A DNA stretch of 64,000 nucleotides from Corynebacterium heidelbergense. GTDB lineage: Bacteria > Actinomycetota > Actinomycetes > Mycobacteriales > Mycobacteriaceae. A model generated the notes under the pieces. That model saw only the letters and a program-made list of their open reading frames with translations. It searched no databases and had not been told where the DNA came from. The stretch lies in assembly GCF_028609845.1 (NCBI RefSeq), contig NZ_CP063191.1, positions 1,488,001-1,552,000 of the forward strand, in the 5' to 3' direction. Below, piece by piece: positions 20,433 to 30,578 of this stretch (the first letter of the stretch is position 1; each line of letters begins with the position of its first letter). A program made the translations under genes and the position numbers.

Positions 20433-21557
20433 CTAGTTGCGCCACAACAGGGAGGCTGCCTGCCGCGCCCGTGCCGCAGCGATGCTGGCCCCCGCGATCG
20501 TTCTAGCCCCCTCGGGCACCACAACGTCCACAGCCCCCGGCAACTGATCGGCGGGAAAGGACCACTGATCCCACTGCCGCATCACCGTTTTCGCGATTGT
20601 CTCAGGGTCCCGTACAGCCGTCGGGCCCGTGCCAGCAGGGGTTGTTGCAGCACTGCGGTCAGGGGCAGTACCGTCTGCCCATCCGATACCCCGCCCCTGC
20701 GGCAGCAACTGCCCCAGCATCCCGCCAATCAGGTCCTTGCCCCCTACCCCGTCCAATTGCCAGGCGGGCACCACCACCCTGGCAAAACCAGCGGCCATCC
20801 CCGGCAGCACATCCACGACCTCCTCCGGCACGGCCCCCTCACAATCCAGAGTCGCCATGCGCTTCACCCCTCGGCCCGATCCGTCGGAGGACTGGCCGAT
20901 CCCAACTTGCTCCAAAAACCGCTGCCACACCCCGGCGACGATCTCCCGATCCACCGCCCGCACCGGGTCGAAGTCGGTCGCCCCCTCCAATCCGCGGAGC
21001 ACCTCCGCCACGCGCGGTTCATGGACGGCGAGCACCACTTGCGCTGCGATTCGCTCCCCCAGCCGCGCGAACTCGCCCACCCCCTCCCCGAGGTTCAGCG
21101 CCATGTCCCGGAAAGCCGGGCGATCCTCGATCAACGCATGCCCGCGATACTCGACGGAGGCACCGATGCTCCACGGTCCCTCCACGTGAATCATCAGCCG
21201 CTCCACCCGGCCAGGCAGCATCTCCTCGGCAACGTCCGAAACCTCCCGCAGCCATCCGGCAGTGCGCCGCGATTCCAAGCTGGGATGTGCGGTCAACTCC
21301 CACGCCCGCGCGTTTGCCCGCACCGGCACTTGCGCCATAGCCAAGGTGGTCGCCAGTTTCTCGCGGCCTAGTTCCTCCCGAATGCGGCTGCCGTTCATCC
21401 GCACCAGGCTCAGGTTCGGTGGCACCCCAATGTCTTCATCAACGTCTACCGTCCGGGTCAGCGCGGAGGCGAAGGCCGCCCGCACATCGCGGTGATTCGT
21501 CACCGAGTTCTCCCACCACCCCAGCCGTGTTGGGGAACCCTCGGTCGCGCCGCTCAC
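20433..21557 (-). CDS. MetE/UROD-like protein (mycobacterial Rv3015c type)
   Basis: 374 residues, related to the cobalamin-independent methionine synthase C-terminal barrel as found beside ligA/mnmA in Mycobacterium and Corynebacterium. Segments such as [39 protein letters not shown] and a TLDCEG motif follow the barrel pattern. The complete His-x-Cys/Glu/Cys zinc set of true MetE is not evident, so methionine synthesis is doubtful. Its ATG overlaps the mnmA stop by four bases (ATGA), indicating one operon iscS-mnmA-this gene. In the canonical order ligA would follow on the same strand; here that place is taken by the repeat-flanked islet and ligA is convergent. Confidence 0.75.
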   Translation of the reverse strand: MSGATEGSPTRLGWWENSVTNHRDVRAAFASALTRTVDVDEDIGVPPNLSLVRMNGSRIREELGREKLATTLAMAQVPVRANARAWELTAHPSLESRRTAGWLREVSDVAEEMLPGRVERLMIHVEGPWSIGASVEYRGHALIEDRPAFRDMALNLGEGVGEFARLGERIAAQVVLAVHEPRVAEVLRGLEGATDFDPVRAVDREIVAGVWQRFLEQVGIGQSSDGSGRGVKRMATLDCEGAVPEEVVDVLPGMAAGFARVVVPAWQLDGVGGKDLIGGMLGQLLPQGRGIGWADGTAPDRSAATTPAGTGPTAVRDPETIAKTVMRQWDQWSFPADQLPGAVDVVVPEGARTIAGASIAAARARQAASLLWRN

Positions 21558-22708
21558 CGCTTCTCCTCCGGTTCCGCCCGCTTGGCGGTGAACCGAATCG
21601 TCCCGGACCCCAGCACGATGTCACCCTCCGGGTCCGGCTGGTACACTACCGCGGCCTGCCCCCGGGCGACTCCCTCCAGCGGCTCCAGCAGCTCCAACTC
21701 CAGGCGCCACGGGGACTCGCCGACCTCTTTTACCCGCCCCGCCGGTGTCTGCGGCTCCGGGTCCTCCACCAGCATCGCCCGCGCGGGTACCACTCCGCCG
21801 TGCGCCCGCACCTGCACCTCGCAGTCGAACTCCCGGCCGTGCACCGCCGGATCTAACCGCTTTAACCGGTCGGCCACGATGAACCCGGTGCGCAGATCCT
21901 CCCGCGTCCCCACGGTCACCGTCCCGGAAGCAGCATCGATATCCGTGACATAGCGGGGGCTCCCATCCAGCACGGACCTCGGCAGCCCCAAACCCTTTCG
22001 CTGCCCAATAGTAAACCCGTACACGCCCTCGTGATCGGCGACCTTTTCCCCCTTCGTATTGGCCACGATTCCGGGGCGCAAGCCAATCTTGTTGCCCAGG
22101 AAGGCCTGCGTCCGCCCATCCGGGATGAAGCAGATATCGTGGCTATCCGGCTTGCTGGCCACCCCGAACCCCAGGGCCTTAGCCTCTCGCCTGATCAGCG
22201 GCTTTTCCGTGTCCCCTACGGGGAACATGCAGTGCCGAAGCTGCTCTTTTGTCAACACGCCCAGCACATAGGACTGGTCCTTAGAGTCGTCCACTCCCCG
22301 CCGCATCACCCCGTCGTGCAGCCGGGCGTAGTGGCCGGTGACCACCGCATCGAATCCCAGGGCAATGGATCGGTCCAGCAACGCCTCGAACTTAATCTTC
22401 TCGTTGCAGCGCAAACAGGGATTGGGGGTCTCCCCAATCGCGTAGGAATCCACGAAATTATCGATCACATCCGCAGCAAAGCGATCCGAAAAATCCCAAA
22501 CATAAAATGGAATGCCCAGCTTGTCCGCCACGCGCCGCGCATCTGCCGAATCCTCCAGGCTGCAGCACCCCCGCGACCCGGCGCGCACTGCCTCCGGCGA
22601 CCGGGCCAAGGCCAGGTGCACGCCGATGACCTCGTGCCCCTCCTTTAGCGCGCGGGCAGCCGCCACCGCCGAGTCCACTCCGCCGCTCATCGCCGCTACT
22701 ACACGCAT
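21554..22708 (-). CDS. mnmA: tRNA-specific 2-thiouridylase MnmA
   Basis: Makes 2-thiouridine at U34 of Lys, Glu and Gln tRNAs using sulfur relayed from cysteine desulfurase. The 384-residue length is typical. Visible motifs are the PP-loop SGGVDSA near the N-terminus, the first catalytic Cys in [25 protein letters not shown], and the second catalytic Cys in [10 protein letters not shown]. The C-terminal beta-barrel ends with [14 protein letters not shown]. It lies 66 bases after the cysteine desulfurase gene and overlaps the MetE-like gene, consistent with a sulfur-transfer operon. Confidence 0.97.
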   Translation of the reverse strand: MRVVAAMSGGVDSAVAAARALKEGHEVIGVHLALARSPEAVRAGSRGCCSLEDSADARRVADKLGIPFYVWDFSDRFAADVIDNFVDSYAIGETPNPCLRCNEKIKFEALLDRSIALGFDAVVTGHYARLHDGVMRRGVDDSKDQSYVLGVLTKEQLRHCMFPVGDTEKPLIRREAKALGFGVASKPDSHDICFIPDGRTQAFLGNKIGLRPGIVANTKGEKVADHEGVYGFTIGQRKGLGLPRSVLDGSPRYVTDIDAASGTVTVGTREDLRTGFIVADRLKRLDPAVHGREFDCEVQVRAHGGVVPARAMLVEDPEPQTPAGRVKEVGESPWRLELELLEPLEGVARGQAAVVYQPDPEGDIVLGSGTIRFTAKRAEPEEKR

Positions 22709-22774
22709 CGCCGCCGCGCACCGTCCTTCCCGCTCGTCCTGGCCGAAATACCCGCTAGACGTTACAAGCCGCCA

Positions 22775-24007
22775 CTACCCAAAAGCCATTCCCGCCGCCC
22801 GCGCCTGCTCCACAACGCCCGGCAGCTCCCCCGCCACCCGCTGCGCATCCTCCAGTGTGACATCCGGACCGATCGTCAGCCGCAGCGCCCCCCGCGCGAC
22901 CTGCGCATCCACGCCCATCGCCGCGAGCACGTGACTGGCCCGATTCACACCAGCGCTACACGCGGACCCCGTCGACGCGTCCACCCCACGCCCGTCCAGC
23001 AGCATGATGAGACTATCGCCCTCCGCACCCGGGAACCCCAGGTGCAGGTGCCCGGGCAGCGCCGGTTCCGTTGTCCACCGCCGCACCTCGGGGATGTTCC
23101 GCGCCGCCTCCCAGATGCGATCCCGAATGCTGCGGGCCCGTGCGGCTTCCTGTTCCATATCTCTTATGGACGCCCCCAACGCCCGCGCCGCCCCCATCGC
23201 CCCCACGACGTTCACAGTCCCCGACCTCAAGCCGCGCTCCTGCCCGCCGCCGCGGACGGGGCTGAGGATGGGGGCGTCCCTGCGGGCTAGCAGGAGCCCG
23301 ACGGAGGTGGGCCCCCCGAACTTGTGGGCGCTGGCCGCCAGCGTCGCGGCCCCTAAGCTGCGGAAGTCCACCGGGACGTGCCCCACGGCCTGCACCGCAT
23401 CGGTGTGGAACGGGATACCCTGCTCCCGCGCGAACTCCGCCAACGGCTCAATGGTCTGGATGGCCCCGGTCTCGTTGTTCGCCCACATGCAGGTGATCAG
23501 GGACAACGTTTCCGGATCGGCCCCCTCTGAGCTAGCCCCCGCCAACCACTCCTCGGCGCGGACCCGGCCCTGTTCATCCACGGGCAGCAGAATGCGCCGA
23601 AAGCCGAAACCGGGGTGCTTGGTAGTACCGGTCAACCACTGCACCGACTCGAGTACTGCGGGGTGCTCGATATCGGAGCTGGCGATGCCCCTAGCCCCAT
23701 CGTTGGCCCCTCCAGTACGCGCCCGGCTACCGAAGGCGAGGCCCTGGATGGCGATGTTGTTGGCCTCAGTCCCAGACCCGGTAAACACAACCTCCACCGG
23801 ATCCGCGCCCAGCAGCTCCGCGATCTGCTCGCGGGCCTCCTCCAGGTGGCGCCGGGCCGCGCGGCCGCTGGCGTACTGGCCCGCAGGGTTGAGTGCCCCC
23901 GCCACCTGCTCCATGGCCTCCCAGGCCTCCCGGCGCAGGCGCTGGGTGGCGGCATTGTCCAGGTAGAGGCGGTCGCAGCGGGTGGGGGTGCGTTCGAGCT
24001 GGCTCAC
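22775..24007 (-). CDS. iscS: Cysteine desulfurase (IscS/NifS-type)
   Basis: PLP enzyme releasing sulfur from cysteine for MnmA and Fe-S assembly. 410 residues from GTG 24007 (VSQLERTPTRCDRLYLDNAA), chosen because GGAGGGG lies immediately upstream and the protein then begins as in the family; the frame is open 29 codons further. The PLP lysine is in SAHKFGGPTSVGL and the catalytic cysteine loop is STGSACSAG. GTGTEANN-type phosphate-binding residues appear as FTGSGTEANNIA. It is the first gene of the mnmA operon. No dedicated scaffold gene is adjacent. Whether it is the main IscS or a tRNA-dedicated paralogue cannot be told. Confidence 0.93.
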   Translation of the reverse strand: MSQLERTPTRCDRLYLDNAATQRLRREAWEAMEQVAGALNPAGQYASGRAARRHLEEAREQIAELLGADPVEVVFTGSGTEANNIAIQGLAFGSRARTGGANDGARGIASSDIEHPAVLESVQWLTGTTKHPGFGFRRILLPVDEQGRVRAEEWLAGASSEGADPETLSLITCMWANNETGAIQTIEPLAEFAREQGIPFHTDAVQAVGHVPVDFRSLGAATLAASAHKFGGPTSVGLLLARRDAPILSPVRGGGQERGLRSGTVNVVGAMGAARALGASIRDMEQEAARARSIRDRIWEAARNIPEVRRWTTEPALPGHLHLGFPGAEGDSLIMLLDGRGVDASTGSACSAGVNRASHVLAAMGVDAQVARGALRLTIGPDVTLEDAQRVAGELPGVVEQARAAGMAFG

Positions 24008-24118
24008 CCCCTCCACCCTAGCGGCGGGGAAGCAAGCCACCGGGTTCGGCGCTGCTGCTCGCGCGGGGTGGGGTTGGCGTCCGGAAGAAATCACACAGAT
24101 CTACCAAGCACGGGCGAA

Positions 24119-24198
24119 TCTAACAGCTCTAACAGCCTTTCGAAGATCTAACATATCTCTCACACTGTCCCCTGGAGCAGGACCCCACACCTTAGGAT
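24119..24198 (+). promoter_or_regulatory. TCTAACA repeats and TAGGAT box upstream of the STAND-like ATPase
   Basis: TCTAACA occurs at 24119, 24128 and 24147 in an AT-rich stretch unlike its surroundings, followed by TAGGAT at 24193-24198, only 7 bases before the ATG. If TAGGAT is the -10, the transcript would be leaderless; alternatively its AGGA is the ribosome-binding site. Confidence 0.4.
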
Positions 24199-24205
24199 CA
24201 AGACC

Positions 24206-25339
24206 ATGCCCACCCCGCGCAATCCCTTCCGCCCCAGCTTCGGAACCTCCCCCTACTACCTGGCCGGCCGCAGCGACCTGCTGCAACACTTTCAACTGAG
24301 CCTGCTGGAAGGGCCCGGGTCCCCCTACCGCACCATCCTCATCAGCGGCCTGCGCGGCGTGGGGAAAACCGTGCTGCTCAACGAGGTCGAGGATATCGCC
24401 CGTAAACAGGGGTGGATCATCCTGCGGGCCTACCCCAACCAAGAGATGATCGCGGACCTCGTCAACACCACCGTGCCCCACGCCATCGCCACCATCGAAC
24501 AACCCCCGCAACGCCGCCTCTCCGGCGGGTCCATCCCCGGGCTGGGCAGCATCAAGACAGAAACCCACGACCGGGCAGAAGAGCTGCGGCCTACCCCAAC
24601 GCTCATCACCCGGCTGCGGGACCTATCCACCTCCATTACGGACGTGGGCATCCTCATCACCCTCGACGAGCTACAATCCGCCGACCTGGATCAGCTCCAC
24701 CAACTCGCCACCGCCGTGCAGGACCTTATGCGCGACGAACGGGACATCGCCTTCGTCTGCGCGGGACTGCCCCGCGGCGTGGATGAGCTGCTTCAACACG
24801 AAGGGACCACCTTCCTGCGCCGGGCGCACCGGGTGGACCTGCACGCGGTCTCCCCGGAAGACGTTCGCGAGACGCTGGACATCACCGCCAAGGAATCCGG
24901 GGTGCCCTTCACTCCCCCGGCTCTGGACCTTGCCACTGACATTTGCCGCGGCTACCCCTACCTCATCCAGCTCGTCGGATCCCTGAGCTGGGCACAGGCC
25001 GCCCTGGAGGAAGCACCGCACATCGACGCCGCCCAGGTGGAGGCCATCAACCAGCCCGCCATCGACCGGATGACCCAGCAGGTCCACCGGCCCGCGCTGA
25101 GCCGGGTGCCCGATGGGGAGCTCAGCTTCCTGCGCGCCATGGCCGAACTCATGGCCGCCAGCGGGGAGAAGTCAGTGTCCACCGGGGAGATCGCCGCGGC
25201 GCTGGGGATGAAGAGCCCCAATGGGATCTCCACCCGGCGCAGTCGGCTGATTACGCGGGACCTCATCGCCCCCGCCGGGTTCGGAAAGGTGGCCTTCACG
25301 TTGCCCTACCTGGAGGAATACTTGCTCCGGGAGGGGTAG
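24206..25339 (+). CDS. STAND/AAA-type P-loop ATPase, orphan
   Basis: 377 residues. Residues 1-30 (FGTSPYYLAGRSDLLQHF) are the usual AAA_16/STAND entry segment. Walker A is GLRGVGKT near 48-55, Walker B is ILITLDELQSAD near 150-160, and a sensor-like FVCAGLPRGVDELL follows. A helical lid (GYPYLIQLVGSLSWAQA) and a C-terminal winged-helix region (GEIAAALGMKSPNGISTRRSRL) complete it. Such proteins are regulators or defence-type signal ATPases; the missing long sensor repeats argue for a DNA-binding regulator. It sits alone on the + strand among minus-strand housekeeping genes, so it was probably inserted between iscS and etfA. The specific function is unknown. Confidence 0.8.
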   Translation: MPTPRNPFRPSFGTSPYYLAGRSDLLQHFQLSLLEGPGSPYRTILISGLRGVGKTVLLNEVEDIARKQGWIILRAYPNQEMIADLVNTTVPHAIATIEQPPQRRLSGGSIPGLGSIKTETHDRAEELRPTPTLITRLRDLSTSITDVGILITLDELQSADLDQLHQLATAVQDLMRDERDIAFVCAGLPRGVDELLQHEGTTFLRRAHRVDLHAVSPEDVRETLDITAKESGVPFTPPALDLATDICRGYPYLIQLVGSLSWAQAALEEAPHIDAAQVEAINQPAIDRMTQQVHRPALSRVPDGELSFLRAMAELMAASGEKSVSTGEIAAALGMKSPNGISTRRSRLITRDLIAPAGFGKVAFTLPYLEEYLLREG

Positions 25340-25356
25340 TGAGGCGCGCATAGAGA

Positions 25357-25393
25357 CAACCCCCGGAGGGGATGAAGCCACCTCCGGGGGTTG
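25357..25393. terminator. Bidirectional terminator between ATPase gene and etfA
   Basis: Perfect 13-bp stem (25357-25369 with 25381-25393, CAACCCCCGGAGG) and an 11-base loop in the convergent gap. There is no long T-run on either side. Its position suits both genes. Confidence 0.7.
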
Positions 25394-25452
25394 GGGGAAC
25401 TACCGGGCGCACCCGGCATGCGGGGAGGGCAGGGCAGAACCCTGCTCGGACC

Positions 25453-26406
25453 CTACTTGCGGGAGTTGATCTCCTCGGTAGCCTGCGGGGCCACCTCGAA
25501 GAGGTCGCCCACGATGCCGAAGTCCGTGATCTCGAAGAGGGGGGCCTCTTCGTCCTTGTTCACGGCGACGATCGTCTTGGAGGTCTGCATACCGGCCTTG
25601 TGCTGGATAGCGCCGGAGATGCCCAGGGCGATGTACAGGTTCGGGGAGACGGTCACGCCGGTCTGACCCACCTGGAACTTGCCCGGGTAGTACTCGGCAT
25701 CCACGGCGGCGCGGGATGCACCCACGGCGGCACCCAGGGCATCCGCCAGAGGCTCCACCACATCGCCGAAGCCCTCGGCGGAACCAACACCGCGGCCACC
25801 GGAGACCACGATCTTTGCCTCAGCCAAGGCCGGACGATCGGCCTTCTCGGCCGGGGCGAAGGAGGTGATCTTCACGGCGGTGGGGCCAGCGCCGGGCAGC
25901 TCCACTTCCTGTATGGTGCCGGAGGCGGCCTGCGGCTCCGGGTCCACGGAACCGGGGTACAGGGTGTACACCGGGGAAGCGCCAGCAGCAGAGCTGGTTA
26001 CGGTGAAGGCGCCACCGAAGATGGACACCTTCGCGCTGCGGTCAGCTTCGACCTCGCGCACGCCGTAGATGGCGCCGGAGGCCACGCGAGCGGACACGCG
26101 GCCGGCGATCTCGTTGCCGGTGGCAGTGGAGGAGATCATCACCGGTACCTGCAAGTGCGCGGCCAAGCCGGAGACGGCATCCACGGAGGGGGTGATCAGC
26201 AGGCTCTCGGCCTCGTCGCTCTCCGCGGCGTAGATGGTCTCCGCGCCGGCCTCGGCCAGCTTGGACTGCAGCTTATCGGCGGTGCCCGGGGCACCCACCA
26301 CAACGGCACCCACGGTGCCGAAAACGCGGGCGGCGGTCAGGAGCTCGAGGGTGGTGTTCTTCAGCTCACCCTCACCGTGCTCAACCAAAACCAAAACGTC
26401 GGTCAT
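25453..26406 (-). CDS. etfA: Electron transfer flavoprotein alpha subunit
   Basis: FixB-type alpha subunit that carries FAD and passes electrons from acyl-CoA dehydrogenases toward the respiratory chain. 317 residues. The C-terminal FAD domain is clear: [46 protein letters not shown], and [20 protein letters not shown]. It lies 55 bases downstream of etfB in the same direction. Corynebacteria conserve this pair upstream of iscS; here an unrelated ATPase gene on the opposite strand separates them. Confidence 0.96.
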   Translation of the reverse strand: MTDVLVLVEHGEGELKNTTLELLTAARVFGTVGAVVVGAPGTADKLQSKLAEAGAETIYAAESDEAESLLITPSVDAVSGLAAHLQVPVMISSTATGNEIAGRVSARVASGAIYGVREVEADRSAKVSIFGGAFTVTSSAAGASPVYTLYPGSVDPEPQAASGTIQEVELPGAGPTAVKITSFAPAEKADRPALAEAKIVVSGGRGVGSAEGFGDVVEPLADALGAAVGASRAAVDAEYYPGKFQVGQTGVTVSPNLYIALGISGAIQHKAGMQTSKTIVAVNKDEEAPLFEITDFGIVGDLFEVAPQATEEINSRK

Positions 26407-26461
26407 GGAAAAATCCTTTTCTTGATTCTTAGGTGATTGCTTCTTTTGTGGTGAGCTGGGT

Positions 26462-27250
26462 TTAGACCAGCTTTTCCTTGACCAGGAACTCGACCAGCTG
26501 CTTGCCGCCGTTGCCCTCGTCGGTGACGATCTCGCCAGCGGACTTCGGGGGCTTCGGTGCCACGGCGGACACGGAGGTGGTGGCGCTGGCCAGGCCGACG
26601 TTGGCGGGATCCACGCCGATGTCTGCGAGGGAGAGTTCCTTGATCTCCTTCTTCTTGGCGGCCATGATCAGCTTGAACTTCGCGAAGCGCGGCTCGTTGG
26701 ACTTCTCGGTCACGGACACGATCGCGGGGGTGGGGGCCTCCAGGCCGAACACGCCCTCTTCGGTGACGCGCTTGCCGGTGACGGTTCCGTTCTCCAGCGA
26801 GATCTCCTCCAGGTGGGTTAGGGCGGGGATCTGGCGGTACTCGGCGAGCAGGCCGGGGATGCAGCCCGCGCCGCCGTCGGTGGAGGAGTTGCCGCAGACA
26901 ACCAGTTCGATGTCCTCGATCTGATTCAGGGCGTTGGAGAGGGTCCAGGCGGTGCCGAGGACGTCGGAGCCGGCCAGATCGTCATCGGTAACGAGGATGG
27001 CATCGTCGCAGCCCAGGGACAGAGCCTTGCGCAGAGCCTCGGTGGCGCGGGAGGGGCCAACGGACAGAACGATCACGTTGCGACTGCTATCGGCCTCCTT
27101 AAGCTGCAGGGCAGCCTCCACCGCGTTTTCGTTGATTTCGTCCAGCACTGCATCTGCGCTGTCGCGGTCGAGGGTGTAATCGTCCTCAGAGAGCTTGCGC
27201 TCCGACCAGGTGTCCGGCACCTGCTTTACCAGAACAACGATGTTCGACAT
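26462..27250 (-). CDS. etfB: Electron transfer flavoprotein beta subunit
   Basis: FixA-type beta subunit, 262 residues, partner of the alpha subunit immediately downstream. It begins MSNIVVLVKQVPDTWSERKL, with the family's KQVPD motif. It continues with DEINENAVEAALQLKE, the nucleotide-binding GCDDAILVTDDDLAGSDVLG, CGNSSTDGGAGCIPGLLAE, and the recognition loop region ending FAKFKLIMAAKKKEIKELSL. The ATG has AAAGG upstream. The two genes form a short operon. Confidence 0.96.
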   Translation of the reverse strand: MSNIVVLVKQVPDTWSERKLSEDDYTLDRDSADAVLDEINENAVEAALQLKEADSSRNVIVLSVGPSRATEALRKALSLGCDDAILVTDDDLAGSDVLGTAWTLSNALNQIEDIELVVCGNSSTDGGAGCIPGLLAEYRQIPALTHLEEISLENGTVTGKRVTEEGVFGLEAPTPAIVSVTEKSNEPRFAKFKLIMAAKKKEIKELSLADIGVDPANVGLASATTSVSAVAPKPPKSAGEIVTDEGNGGKQLVEFLVKEKLV

Positions 27251-27329
27251 ACGTTGGCCTTTCGGGGTTGGGTCAAGTTTTTCCCCACTATCCTACGCGG
27301 GTCGGGTGACCCCGGCCACAAACGCCCAA

Positions 27330-28553
27330 TCAACCCGTGACCGGCTGGCACAGGTAGGCCACGGCGCTCTTCCCCACCCTGGTGAGAACCACGCTCCAGG
27401 GCTGTGTTCCCCTCAATTTCAGCGACTTGCGGAGCTGGTCCGGGTTCACATCTACCCCGCGCACGAGGATCTCCACCGCCCCCGCCTGCCGGGCCTTGAG
27501 CGCTGCCTTAAGCTTCTTCATCGGCACCCATTCGTGCACCTCGAAACCCCGGTGCCCCTCCGGCACCCGCGGCCCGGTGAGGTAGGCGATGCGGGGATCT
27601 AGCTGCCACAGGCCATGCCGCGCCGCGTAGTGTCGCACCAGCCCCGCCCGAACGATGGCGCCGTCCGGGTCCACGATGAAGCGGCCGTGCTCCCCGGGGC
27701 CGCGGTCTTCCGGTTCGATCTGTTCGTCTTGGGACGTCAACAGCACCGGGCGCTGCCCCAGCACGACCGCCCGGCGCACGGGGGAGCCGGCCGGAGCGGT
27801 CCCGCCCAGCCCCGGGGCGCACAGACCGGGGGTGTACACGCAGGCCTCCTTCACCGCCCCGTCCACCGAGACCACGTCGATCTGCCCGGCCCACGCTTGT
27901 ACCTGCGTGAAATCGAGGCCCGGCGCGCACTTCACCGCCAGTTCCACCCCTCGCTGCCGCCACGGGCCGACGAGATCCGGCAGCGGTGGTTGCAGGTTCT
28001 CCACGCGGCTGACCCGGCCGGAGGAGTTCCGCCGACCGGGGTCCGCGACCACCGCGTCCACGTCCCACACCGGGCAGGTCGCATCCGCCCGCGCCACGGG
28101 TACCCCCGGCACGTTCACCCGCGCCATGCGCAGGCGCACATCGTCCACATCGGAGCCCACCACGTCGGGCACGGCCGCCTGACCTGCGGCGAGCTCCGTT
28201 CCTACCGAACAGGTGACGTCCGCCATCGTGCGCACCCCCACCCGGTGTAGGTGGGCCGCGCGAAACTCGGCGACCGCCCAGGGCGTGGCCTGCTCCGCCG
28301 CGCTTTGATCGGCCAGCCACGCCTGCGCCATGGGTGCGGGCATTTTGCGGCCCAGCACCTCCCGGGCGCGCAGCAGCTCCACTATGGCGCGGCCCATCTG
28401 GCCGTATTCCTGCCGCAGCGTCGCCACGCTGGCCAGGGAATTGGACCCGCTGAACTGAAGCTCCCCGGCCCGCTGGCGGTCTTGAACCCGCTGCAGCGCT
28501 TGGGCGCCCGAGGCGCTGGTGAGGAAGCTCAACTCCTCGGCACTAAAAGACAC
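27330..28553 (-). CDS. Class I SAM-dependent methyltransferase with THUMP-like C-terminal domain
   Basis: 407 residues from GTG 28553, chosen because GGAAGG lies 4 bases upstream; the longer frame would run into the NUDIX gene. The methyltransferase core includes VADVTCSVGTEL-like motif I (ADVTCSVGTELAAGQ), VVGSDVDDVRLRMAR (motif II) and DAVVADPGRR (motif IV). The last 80 residues (HEWVPMKKLKAALKARQAGA, then EILVRGVDVNPDQLRKSLKL) match the THUMP-like domain found at the end of this actinobacterial family. The substrate is unknown, probably RNA. It is conserved beside etfB and a NUDIX gene in Corynebacterium, so it is core genome. Confidence 0.85.
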   Translation of the reverse strand: MSFSAEELSFLTSASGAQALQRVQDRQRAGELQFSGSNSLASVATLRQEYGQMGRAIVELLRAREVLGRKMPAPMAQAWLADQSAAEQATPWAVAEFRAAHLHRVGVRTMADVTCSVGTELAAGQAAVPDVVGSDVDDVRLRMARVNVPGVPVARADATCPVWDVDAVVADPGRRNSSGRVSRVENLQPPLPDLVGPWRQRGVELAVKCAPGLDFTQVQAWAGQIDVVSVDGAVKEACVYTPGLCAPGLGGTAPAGSPVRRAVVLGQRPVLLTSQDEQIEPEDRGPGEHGRFIVDPDGAIVRAGLVRHYAARHGLWQLDPRIAYLTGPRVPEGHRGFEVHEWVPMKKLKAALKARQAGAVEILVRGVDVNPDQLRKSLKLRGTQPWSVVLTRVGKSAVAYLCQPVTG

Positions 28554-28612
28554 GATGCCTTCCGATTGACCCGGTGGTGCACGGTGGACCCGCGAGGCGC
28601 AGGCCGGTCCCG

Positions 28613-29584
28613 CTACTGGATGTAGTACTGGAAATAGGAACCGGGCCGGTCCTCGAAGGGATGGGCGGGCAGATCCTCCGGATCCACGGCGAATTTCATG
28701 CCCGGCGCGAAATGCCGCTTGGGCCGACCGTACATCTGCGTTTCCATGAGGTAGTACTCCGCCATATAGGGCTCGTCCACCGGCTCCACCGTCACGGGGT
28801 CCACGGAGATCCCCGCGGAGAACTCCATGACCTCCGCCACGGTGCGGAATGTATCCAGCAGTTTGAGCTGGGCCCATGTGGGCGGCATGAGGCTAATCTT
28901 GCGGCTACGCCAGCCATCCAACAGAGTAGATGGCCGGAACCACCCGGTGGAGGTGGCCTCCCGGGTATCCCCCACCGTGTCCTGCCCCTCGGGCATCGCG
29001 GCGACGAAGAAGGCCGTGTCATAGCGAATGGGCTGCTCCACGGGGGTGACCCAGTTGGCCCATGGGCGCAGCAAGTCCGAGCGCAACACCAGGTGGTTAT
29101 CACTCATGAAGTCCGTGAAGGCCAGCTCGTGGTTTTCCATCCGGGCCCGCTGGACCCGGTAGTCGGCGGTGTCCGCGACGATATCCCCGCCCATCTCACT
29201 GGCCAGCAGGGTGCCGGATTCCTCGAAGGTCTCCCGCACCGCAGCGCACACGAGGGCCCGCGCCATGGACGGCGGTTTCTGCAAACGCTCCGCCCACCAG
29301 GCCACATCCGGCCCGGACCAATTGATCTTCGGGCTGGGTCGGCCATCCCCGTTGACGTCCCCCGGCATGTCCCGCGAGTCCACGCCGCCGCCCGGGAAGA
29401 CCGTCATCTCCGCGCAGAAGGCCATGGTAGACGCACGTTCCTGCACGTAAACCTCCGGGCCGCTGAGCGTATCCCGCAGCAGAATTACTGTGGAGGCATG
29501 GCGCGGCGCGACCGGGCCCAACCGGGCGGCCATGGCCTCCCTGGAACCTCCCGGCAATTCCCCGGCCGCTTGCTCGTCACTCAT
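28613..29584 (-). CDS. NUDIX hydrolase family protein
   Basis: 323 residues from ATG 29584, with a strong ribosome-binding site (GGGAGGTGA). The NUDIX box is present with an insertion: FPGGGVDSRDMPGD is separated by about 35 residues from ARALVCAAVRETFEESGTLL, which carries the REx2EE core. The family cleaves nucleoside diphosphates linked to other groups; long actinobacterial members resemble coenzyme A or NAD pyrophosphatases, but the substrate is not determined. It is followed after 59 bases by the THUMP-like methyltransferase. Confidence 0.88.
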   Translation of the reverse strand: MSDEQAAGELPGGSREAMAARLGPVAPRHASTVILLRDTLSGPEVYVQERASTMAFCAEMTVFPGGGVDSRDMPGDVNGDGRPSPKINWSGPDVAWWAERLQKPPSMARALVCAAVRETFEESGTLLASEMGGDIVADTADYRVQRARMENHELAFTDFMSDNHLVLRSDLLRPWANWVTPVEQPIRYDTAFFVAAMPEGQDTVGDTREATSTGWFRPSTLLDGWRSRKISLMPPTWAQLKLLDTFRTVAEVMEFSAGISVDPVTVEPVDEPYMAEYYLMETQMYGRPKRHFAPGMKFAVDPEDLPAHPFEDRPGSYFQYYIQ

Positions 29585-29648
29585 GGTCCTCACCTCCCAT
29601 CGTCGCCGCGCTCAGTATCGCTGCGGACACCCACGACAGCCGGTAAGT

Positions 29649-30578
29649 CTACCCACCCGCGTGCCGGTGGCTGCCCCCACGGCGTGTTCGGCGGGCAAAC
29701 CACCTCCCATCGGTGTGTGTCACGTCTATCGGTTGGTGGAAAGCCGCGGTGAGGTTAGGTGGCGTCATGATGTCCCCCAACACCCCCTGGGCAACCACCT
29801 GGCCCTCATCCAACAACAGCCCGTGGGTGAACCCCGGTGGGATTTCTTCCACGTGGTGGGTGATCATGACCGTGGCCGGGGAGTCCGGATCCAGGGCCAA
29901 GTCGCTGAGCAGCTCAATGAGATCCTCCCGGCCGCCCAAATCCAACCCCGCCCCGGGCTCATCCAGCAGCAGCAATTCGGGGTCGTTCATGAGGGCCCGG
30001 GCGATGAGCGTCCGCTTCCGCTCGCCCTCGGACAGCGTCGCCCACGTCTGATCCGCCAAGTGATAGGCGCCCACACTCTCCAGGATCTCGATGGCCCGGT
30101 CGTAGTCCTCCGGCTCGTACTCCTCGCGCCACCGCCCCAGCACGTCATAGCCCGCGGAGATCACCAGGTCCGCGACCTTCTCCTCCCCTGGAATCCGCTG
30201 CGCAAACGCGGAGGAGGACATCCCGATGGCCGTGCGCACTTCCCGCACGTCCACGCCACCCAAGCGCGCGCCGACCAGGGTCACCGTGCCCGTCGTGGGG
30301 AACATCTGGGCGCCAGCCAACCGCATCAGGGTGGTCTTGCCCGCCCCGTTGGGCCCGATGATGACCCACCGCTCATCCAGCTCCACCTGCCAGTCCAACG
30401 GCTGGAGGATCTCCCGGCCGCCGCGCACCACGGAGACCCCCCGCATGTCGATGACAAGGTCCTCCGGATTGGCCGGCGCCGAGGCCGGGGCAGAGACCAA
30501 ACTGCGCGGCGGCGCGGCGCGCTTACCCGCAGGCTGACCGGAGCTGGCTGCGTTTGCTTCTGCGTTCACGCATTCCAT
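29649..30578 (-). CDS. Stand-alone ABC-type ATPase
   Basis: 309 residues with one ABC domain: Walker A GPNGAGKTT, signature LSEGERKR, Walker B LLLLDEPGAGLD and switch His in ITHHVEEIP. The first 45 residues are a Ser/Ala/Pro-rich extension. It has no membrane segments and no permease gene beside it. The sequence resembles the YlmA/ModF-like group. It is divergent from glgE. Its role is unclear; it is conserved next to glgE and the NUDIX gene in Corynebacterium. Confidence 0.9.
   Translation of the reverse strand: MECVNAEANAASSGQPAGKRAAPPRSLVSAPASAPANPEDLVIDMRGVSVVRGGREILQPLDWQVELDERWVIIGPNGAGKTTLMRLAGAQMFPTTGTVTLVGARLGGVDVREVRTAIGMSSSAFAQRIPGEEKVADLVISAGYDVLGRWREEYEPEDYDRAIEILESVGAYHLADQTWATLSEGERKRTLIARALMNDPELLLLDEPGAGLDLGGREDLIELLSDLALDPDSPATVMITHHVEEIPPGFTHGLLLDEGQVVAQGVLGDIMTPPNLTAAFHQPIDVTHTDGRWFARRTRRGGSHRHAGG

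Noticed and set aside
25372-26436. 354-codon + strand frame over etfA
   Set aside because: Glycine/histidine-rich antisense shadow; etfA is clearly the real gene.
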